Positions 57,009-64,000 of a stretch of 64,000 nucleotides of DNA are shown here, in pieces (positions within the stretch are counted from its first letter, which is position 1; each line of letters begins with the position of its first letter). The DNA is from Melieria omissa (taxonomy: Eukaryota; Arthropoda; Insecta; Diptera; Ulidiidae). Position numbers and translations under genes: made by a program. The stretch covers positions 51,510,404 through 51,574,403 of the forward strand of contig OZ020268.1 of assembly GCA_963971225.1 (NCBI GenBank). The letters are read 5' to 3'. A model generated the notes under the pieces. That model did not search any database and was not told the DNA's origin. It saw only the letters and a program-made list of their open reading frames with translations.

Positions 57009-57712
57009 CTACCCAGTTGTGGTTCGACGTGTTGTGGTTCTGCGTGTTGTGGTTCTGCGTCTTGTGGTTCTGCGCCTTGTGGTTCTACGTCTGGTGGTTC
57101 TGCGTCTTGTGGTTCTGCGTCTTGTTGTCCTACGTGATCCACGTCGGCGACATGCTCCCTGATGCGAATACTTAATTCGGGGTTGATCTACAAAATAAAC
57201 ACACACACACACAGAAGCACATTAATAAGTATGAAGATTTTTATATAGCTGCCTCAGAAAATGAATATCGTATGTTCCATTGAGTCTGGTAGCACATATG
57301 ACATTTAATTTCTCAGACAAAACCATATCAAACAAGAAACCCGAGTCAATACTAGTCTCTGATGAAATATTCGAACAGCGACTAAACTAATATTGACTCT
57401 GCACTCAAGTATGACTCCGCTCTCACTTGGGATGCCGGCTTGTTTTCTGCGCTGGGCGCAACGTAGTCTGCCATTCAGCATGCAACGATTTATGAATGTC
57501 CTCTGGCGTCCATTGATCAAACCGCACACGGGCCTAAAGACGGCAAGACAATGCAACTGACATTTGATTTGCGGCCGTTTTGTTGTACTGGAGGCGGGCC
57601 TTGGGGTTGTGTTACTGACGGTGGTGGGCGAGGTGCCAGTTAACTGAGCATGGACGCCACTTAAAACGGCACAACTGGCCACAATCACAAAACACGGCAG
57701 CAGCAGACGCAT
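57009..57712 (-). CDS. Kazal-type secreted peptide 5, with Arg/Thr-repeat tail
   Basis: Exon 1 (57712-57427) has a signal peptide (MRLLLPCFVIVASCAVLSG), a Thr-rich linker and cysteines 1-5 (CQLHCLAVFRPVCGLING). Exon 2 (57187-57009) supplies KYSHQGAC with cysteine 6 and then about 45 residues built from RRTT/RTTRR repeats; the total is 154 residues. Spacing is C-x3-C-x7-C-x13-C-x7-C-x22-C. The intron is 239 bases, phase 1. The tail is coded by a 15-base minisatellite (CTTGTGGTTCTGCGT on the plus strand). It ends at a TAG, but a frame one base away stays open to 56888 with the same Arg/Thr then Thr/Pro composition, so the tail is probably cut short by an indel. Confidence 0.85.
57015..57130. 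repeat. 15 bp coding minisatellite in Kazal gene 5
   Basis: TTGTGGTTCTGCGTC and close variants repeat about eight times. Each unit encodes five residues of the RRTTR type on the minus strand. Slippage here would change tail length in steps of five residues. Confidence 0.85.
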
Positions 57713-58600
57713 TGTAAGCGTTTTACTGATACTTCAAAAATATTTATGACAAAAAAGGGAAACTGAGAGCAGTTAACGATCGCGTTGAGTCGTTGAGACT
57801 ATGCCACTTTAGCCCCTCAAACGGTCATATTTAACCTTTTGTCTGATGGCCTGCAAACCAGTCAACTGGCAGAAAATATGCCAATGAGGCCAACTGTGCA
57901 AATTTAAAAACAAAAAAACTAGCAGTTAACTAGTTTAAAAAGCTAACTAATAAAAACTAAACAAAAAACTAAACTATGTACATAGTTAGATGTTTTCTGT
58001 TGCCAACGAATAACTCAAAATGCGCAATTCTCAATGAAACACGTGCGAGTATGACAAATATAACTTGGAACATTTCCACAGGTTTCAAATAAACATTTTT
58101 TTATACAATATATAATAGGAATATAACTGTATATATATTTACATATAAATACATTGGCATGTGCCTTAAAAGTTAAAAATACAATTGTCTGTTTCTTTTA
58201 TATTTACGCAGTTAAATTCGACTGTCGCAACTGTCTTATCAACAGCTTTGAAAATTGGACTTAATTAGTGACTAATTGGACTTGTTGGTAATGCTGGTCA
58301 TGTCATAGAACTCAAGAACATAGTGGTATTGCATTTTATTTATAAGGTTAGGTTAAGCTGCAAAAGTTGGGTTAGGTTAGGATGAAGATGCATTTGCACT
58401 CAGAAATAGAATAAATTAAACAGTAATAGAACAGAATAAATTAAACATTAATAGAGCGCAATGTGTTTTTAAATTCTTGTTCTACTTTACCATTTGCATT
58501 GTTAGGTAGTCTATAAGAATCTGTATTCAGGGACTGAAATTTTAAGTAAATAATATTTAATTTTAATTGATAATACGAATCAGTGTTGTAATAATTTTTT
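57713..58600. other. Upstream region of Kazal gene 5, no gene seen
   Basis: It probably holds the gene 5 promoter. A reverse-oriented GGTTAGGTT run at 58345-58380 is another trace of the CCTAA-type tails. Nothing else is recognised. Confidence 0.45.
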
Positions 58601-59850
58601 ATAAATAAAGAATAACTAATTTTAAATGAAATACGAAAATGAGAAATAAAATTGCATAAAATACGAAAATAAAAAATATTTCGTAACAAAAAAAAACAAA
58701 AACATATAAGAAGTAATGTTAATGTTTGATAAAATACAAAAATAATAAATATTTTGTAATATAATACAAAAATAAGAAATCTTTTCTGATAAAATACGAA
58801 AATAACAAATCAAAAAAAATTTATTTTTATATAGTCAAAATTGTTATAAAGTATTGTGGGTATTTACCTTAACAACAAAAGGAGAACCATGAGGTTACCA
58901 TGAATAACACATATATGTGATACAACATATATGTTGTAGCAGAATAATAGATTTAAGATAACAAAAATTTTAAATTAAATACAAACAAAAAAGAAATAAT
59001 ATTTATTAATATACGCAAAGTACTCGCTGATTATTTTGCTTTGCTTAAAAATCTTTATTCATAAACTGATTTTTAAACAAATAATATTTAATATTAATTG
59101 ACAATAAGAAATAACATAGCAATAAGTGTTCATAGATAAAAAAATAATAACTTATTTTGAATAACATACGAAAATTAAAATAATTTTTAATAAAATACGA
59201 AAATAATATTTTGTAGCAAAATACGAAAATAAGAAATATTTGATAAAATACGAAAAAAAAATATTTTGTAATAGAATGCAAAAATAATAAATAATTTGTG
59301 AAAAATATTTGATAAAATACAAAAGTAAAAAAATATTTTGTAATTATATACAAAATGCAATACGAATTTTTATTGAAATTCAAAAATGACAATTTTGCAT
59401 ACAATACAAAAACGAAGTCATTTTTAATATAATACGAAAATTACTTTATGATTATTTTGCTTGTTTTACACTGAATTTTAAATAAATAATATTCAATACT
59501 AATTGATAATAAAAAATAATATAATAATTTTATAAATTAAAAATAACTACTTTTGAATAAAATACGAAAATAAGAAATAATACAATATGAAAATAAAAAA
59601 ATTAGAAAATAAACATTTGTTTGTAATAATATAAAAAACAAAAAACCAATAAGAAAAAATATCTGATAAAATACAAAAATGTTTTGTAAAAAAATACAAA
59701 AAAAGAAAAAGTTTTAAATAAAATACAAAAATAACAAATAGTTTTTAATAAAATACAAACAAAAGTAATAATTTTGAATAATATACAAAATAAAACAAGG
59801 AATATTTTTAATAAAAACGAAAATAACTCGCATTCCCATAAATACAAAAA
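58600..59850. repeat. AT-rich short tandem repeat (AAAATACGAAAATAAGAAAT)
   Basis: Units of about 20-35 bases, AAATACGAAAATAANAAAT with TTTTGTAATA or TTTGATAAA spacers, recur dozens of times. On the minus strand this creates long Phe/Tyr/Ile-rich frames (TTTTCGTATTTT) that are artefacts of the repeat. It lies between Kazal genes 5 and 6. Confidence 0.8.
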
Positions 59851-60031
59851 AAAAAATTATAACTTTTACATAAACTTTTGATTTATGTAAAATTTTTTAG
59901 CAACAAGTAAATGTTAATAATATTTGTACGAATACAAAAAATACATATACAAATGTGTTCATACAAGCATAGTTAGTGCTTAAGAAAGGAGAATAGTTAA
60001 TAGTACATAAGTATGAACATAACATTTACTA

Positions 60032-60693
60032 TTAGAAGAAGGTGGTTGTGCTTGGAAGAAAACCAACGGTGGTCGTTGGCCCAGTACTGAAAGTAGTAAT
60101 GGGTGGCTGCCTTCTTTTTGTACGGTTCCGCCTCCTTCTGGGTGGCGAACGTCTCCTTCTATTACGTCTTGTCGTACGCCTGCCAGTACGTCTTGTGGTT
60201 CTTCTTCTGTTGCGCCTTGTTGTACGCCTCCTCGGACGCCTTGAGGTTCTGCGCGCTCCTTCCCTGCGACAGCGTCCATTGTGCATGAACTTAACATTTT
60301 TTGGTGTTGCTAAAGAAATGATTGCATAAAAATAACATATTAAAATATCACAACACTTTAGAAACAAATAACACTTCACTCACGTTTAAAGCGCGAAGAT
60401 TTGGCGCAGCTCTTTGCAACTTCTAGCATACAGCGATTGCCCATTGTGTGTTGGACGCCATCGAAAGAGCCGCACACGGGCCTATAGATGCGCGGACAAG
60501 AGCTATTGCAACGCACTTGCCTTTTCCTTACAGGTGACGGCGGCCTTCTCGTTGGCGACGCCAATGTCGACGGCGCCAACGTTGTGATGCCTGTACTTGT
60601 TGTGGGATCTTCAGCTATGTCATTCTGCGAATGACTGCCATGCAAGTTGGCGATCAAAATGATCGCAAAAGCGAAACACACATGGATGCGCAT
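60032..60693 (-). CDS. Kazal-type secreted peptide 6, with long Arg-rich tail
   Basis: Exon 1 (60693-60384) carries a signal peptide (MRIHVCFAFAIILIANLHGS), a Thr/Ser/Pro linker and cysteines 1-5 (CNSSCPRIYRPVCGSFDG). Exon 2 (60309-60032) adds VKFMHNGRC with cysteine 6, then about 55 residues dominated by Arg with Thr (RRTTRRNRRRTTRR), then a Thr/Pro-rich end. The product is 195 residues, the longest of the six. Spacing between C5 and C6 is 20. The intron is 74 bases, phase 1. The extreme basic charge is unusual for a secreted Kazal inhibitor. It could bind heparan sulfate, nucleic acid, sperm or microbial surfaces, but nothing in the sequence decides this. Confidence 0.85.
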
Positions 60694-63099
60694 TGCGACT
60701 AACTTAAAACACAATAAATGTGGCACCAATTAATTCGACTTAAAGCGCCTCACCGCATGGGCTACTTGCTGCACTTGCTGTGATCTGTATTCGATTGCTG
60801 CAACCATATTTAAACGACTAAAACAGACTGTCGAAAACAAAATTATTCCATAACAACTGTCTAAATTAACCTAATTTATAAACAAGTGCAAAAAAAATTG
60901 TTTTTTTTTTTAATAATGCTACCAGCAGTGCGCGAAAAACACTAATAAAAGTGCACACAAACCTAGATCGAGTTGTAAACACTTTCTGAGAAAAAATTCT
61001 CGAATAGCTAATCAAATGTTTATTTAAAACATTGAGTATTACGGAAGCTAACGGAATTATTGATTAAAATTTCATTTTAAACATTAAACCTAGAATGGTG
61101 GACATACTGTTTAGCCCTTTAATGGTGAAACACATATTTCACCTTTAGAAAAACAAAAGCAAAAACATATTTAGATATATGTTTGGTCCTAAGCCCTTAA
61201 TTTTTAGCAAAACAAAAATACGCAAGCAAAAATGTCCCAAAAAAAATTACTTTTATTGGTAAACTTCGCCTTATAGGCGACTCACGGATATTTTTTTTAG
61301 CAACGCAATGGAACAAAACAGAAAAACGTCTTCGCACAAGCTCGTACAACACTCAATTGACGAACGCAGGCTTTCGCACGAGTCAGCGATCAGAAAATAT
61401 CGCAAAAGAATGCTGTGCCTCATAGGCGATGTTTACCATTTTAGGGTTAAATTAATCAACTAAATTAAAATAGTAAGAAACCGTTGTTGTTTTTCTTAAA
61501 CCCTTCAGTGAGTTCTATTGATAAATTATTAAAACAAAAAAGTGTTGTTGTTGAAGCCTTCAAAAAAAAATGTCTTGAAAGCGTTAGATAGCTGTAACTG
61601 CTAGAATTGAGGGGTAAGCGTCATCGAGGGGTAAGCGTTGTAAATATTTTGTTAAACAATTTGTAGCGTTTTTTAACTTAGAAAATATTATGCAACTGGC
61701 CTTAAAACTACTTCAAACAATATAAAAGAAATTTTGAAAACAAAAAAGATTTCTTTAAACAATTTGCAGCATTTTATAACTTAGAAAATACTTCAGGCAA
61801 TGTAAAACTATTTTTACAAATATATAAATTAAAAAAAAGTATTATGGGACTGACCTTTAAACTACTTCAAACAATATAAAACTAGTTTTGAAAATACATA
61901 TTTATTTATAACATATATATATATAATCTTATATATAATTCTTTAAACAATTTGTAGCATTTTATAACTTAGAAAATACTTCAGGCAATGTAAACAAAAA
62001 ATTAAAAATACATAAAATTTAAAGTCTTATCAAATTCTACTTATTCATAAAATTTCATTAATTTAAACAGTTACCATACATAAAGAGTTTTGTTTTCTCA
62101 AACAGTTTCTAGAACAAAATATTAATATAAAAATAAAAAATAATGAAATATTAATTATAAAAAGATATTTTACAACAAATTTGTAAACGTCAGTTTTTAG
62201 TTCTTTTCTTGTTACATAAACTTTGAACAATAAAATGTTGCCTTTGGAAATTTTCCATAGAACCAGTAATGCAATGTTTTAGTAGTATTCGAGATGATTG
62301 AAATGAATCAAAACATATGGAAAAATATTTCCTCTAATAGGTTTAATGTTTAAAATTCATAATTAAATAAGACAAGCAACCAAAATCTCATGAATACACA
62401 AAAGCAATACAACTATAATATGAATTTATTTCCTACTATTTAATACCGTTTGAACCAACTGTCCACATATCTATTCAAGACAGTCATAATAATTATGCAA
62501 TAAATATCTTGTTTGTTGTACTTAATAAAACAAACTGCACGCTCAAAACAAGTAAAAATAAAACTGTTAAATTTTTTTAAGATTTTCACAAAGCAAAATA
62601 CGCTTAAATACAATTAACAAGAAAAATCTTAACTTAGCAGCAGAACTTATGTTAAACTCTACACAAAACTTAATGTATATAAATTTAAATACAAATAATA
62701 TTGTGTGTACACTTCATAAAAACACAACAAATTCTAAAATGCAACTAAGTAGACCGTAAAAAACCGCAATTGACGTCAGTATAGCCAATTGGTATTACCA
62801 ATAAAATATTTACTACGGTTTTCCACAAAACTGCGAAACAGCTGTACGCATTTTTTATTTAAAAGTTTTTGAACACAAAGAGGAAATTACAAATATATTA
62901 AATATACAAAATATAAAAGCCCATTGTGCATACTGATTCAACTGCCAAAGCATATAACATCAGCAGAATAATTATAAAAAAATAATAATAATCATAATTT
63001 TAAGCTAAACAAAACCCACAAAACTGCTAACTACGCTTTTATGTTGATAACATTACATAACAAAATGTAAGTTGTAAAAGAAATATGATATGCTTTTTG
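60694..63099. other. Intergenic between Kazal gene 6 and EcKinase
   Basis: It contains a TTAA-flanked element (61088-61446) and a weak ~110-base repeat around TTTAAACAATTTGTAGC (61655-62010). The remainder is AT-rich without a gene. Confidence 0.5.
61088..61446. mobile_element. TTAA-flanked piggyBac-like MITE, 359 bp
   Basis: The ends are ACCTAGAATGGTGGACAT and the complement of CCCTAAAATGGTAAACAT (14 of 18 identical), flanked by TTAA (61084-61087, 61447-61450). A second inverted pair lies inside: GGTAAACTTCGCC (61258) and GGCGATGTTTACC (61427). No coding capacity. Confidence 0.7.
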
Positions 63100-64000
63100 C
63101 TAGATACTGTCCATATAGCCCATTTTGCAGGCATGTCTCAGAACGCCAAGAATTTTCATGTTCACCGCATCGCCACCAGCTTCAATGGAGAGTTTTCGAA
63201 ACTCGTCGCCATGCATGTCTGTTTCGAAGAGATGCGACAGGCGCGCACATTCATCATCGCTGCACAACATCCACGGCAAGAAGTGCATGCAGATCATGAC
63301 GCCATAAAACGCATAACGTGAGAAATGCGTATAGAAATTCTGAAAACTTTTGGAAAAAAATTATAAATTAAATTATGTTTAAATTGAATAAAAATATAAA
63401 GATAAAAAAAATAGACTAATAAGAAAATTACCCAAATCCTACGATAATAAATGCCGATAGTCAAATACTTGTAATTGCTTAATATTCGAATTATACTTAC
63501 GAATAACCATCAAGCATTCTTTCCACAGCATGCCGCTCCTCCTCGCTCTTACTGCTGCCCTTCAGTATAAATGTGAGTGCATGAAACATGGGCAGATGAT
63601 ATGCCTTCAGTGTTCGCATCCAAACATCATCGCGTATCTCCTCAGCAGTATTCATGTACATAAAGAAACTCAAATCAATGGCTGGCGTACCGTAGCGCAG
63701 TTCCTGTAAAGCCTTAATCATTCAATGGAATTGACAATCAACAAATTTTCCACTGATACGCACCTGAAAATCAATCATTTTCACATTTTCCACTCGATCA
63801 CCATCGCCCTCGACAGTGTAGCGAAACATGACATTATTGCGATTGAAATCGCCATGCAGTATGACACCAAAGAGATTATCCTCAGCCAAGTCATCCACGC
63901 CAGTGCGTATATACTCCAGCAAACGTGTGGGCTCTTCAAAGTACAACTTGCGCAAATGATGCAAGCGCTCAATTAATTTCACGTCGTTTGCATCTTGCTG
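63100..64000 (-). CDS. EcKinase-like (CHK kinase) protein, 3' exons, partial
   Basis: Exons from the right edge are >64000-63764, 63703-63501 and 63346-63100 (stop TAG). They contain the kinase catalytic block (LHGDFNRNNVMF), the metal-binding motif (MIDFQ), the RYGTPAIDLSFFMYMN segment that follows it in this family, and a helical C-terminus. EcKinases are small-molecule kinases related to choline/aminoglycoside kinases; members phosphorylate ecdysteroids, and insect members have been linked to detoxification. The N-terminal lobe lies beyond the window. The first visible intron is 60 bases. The acceptor at 63347 was chosen because it keeps the frame into NFYTHFSRYAFYG. Confidence 0.85.

Noticed and set aside
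56888..57142. A separate protein rich in Gln/Asp/Glu/Pro repeats on the minus strand
   Set aside because: It is the 15-base minisatellite of Kazal gene 5 read in another frame; only its last part may be the displaced tail.
58441..59847. Several Phe/Tyr-rich membrane-like frames on the minus strand
   Set aside because: They come from the TTTTCGTATTTT repeat and have no independent coding support.
1..64000. CRISPR arrays, operons or prokaryotic features
   Set aside because: The sequence is plainly eukaryotic; the repeats are satellites and transposons without CRISPR structure or cas genes.

Overview
This is eukaryotic nuclear DNA from a higher dipteran, most likely a tephritid-type fruit fly. 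The inference rests on intron-split genes with short introns beside very long AT-rich ones, insect gene families (Rap-GAP with BTB-BACK, MADF/C2H2 zinc finger, EcKinase, vasotab-like Kazal peptides), an errantivirus env remnant, Ty3/gypsy and Jockey-type elements, and SINEs ending in CCTAA repeats. The species cannot be fixed from sequence alone.

Layout. (1) 493-22149, plus strand: six Rap-GAP exons (493-2038), a 16.5 kb intron, then four BTB-BACK exons (18599-22149) whose splice phases join perfectly to the Rap-GAP part. A 97-codon open extension follows the TGA in the same frame. (2) Inside that intron lies a 6.5 kb Ty3/gypsy LTR retrotransposon (9985-16489, antisense). It sits in a ~50-60 bp satellite; its 3' LTR was later hit by a TAA-flanked MITE that carries a tRNA-like sequence, and the satellite was also hit by a TTAA-flanked MITE. 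(3) 22444-33171 is gene-poor: A-rich DNA, two oppositely oriented arrays of a ~140 bp repeat, and two intact SINEs that share a core but have different tRNA heads. (4) 33172-34341, minus: a Myb/SANT-like (trihelix) coiled-coil protein. (5) 34910-40160: a tandem repeat, several TIR elements including a hAT MITE nested in a TA-flanked element, and a broken errantivirus env between TATA repeats. (6) 40827-44011, plus: a six-exon MADF-like/C2H2 zinc-finger gene. (7) 44556-60693, minus: six secreted Kazal-type genes. (8) 63100-64000, minus: the 3' part of an EcKinase-like gene.

The most interesting region is the Kazal cluster. Each gene has a signal peptide exon carrying cysteines 1-5, a phase-1 intron, and a short terminal exon that supplies cysteine 6 in a GxC motif and a gene-specific tail: poly-Asp in one, Arg/Thr repeats in two, short basic in three. 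Three members are recent ~1 kb tandem duplicates embedded in CCTAA/CCAAA-rich repeat DNA. Targets of these inhibitors and the role of the charged tails are not visible in the sequence.
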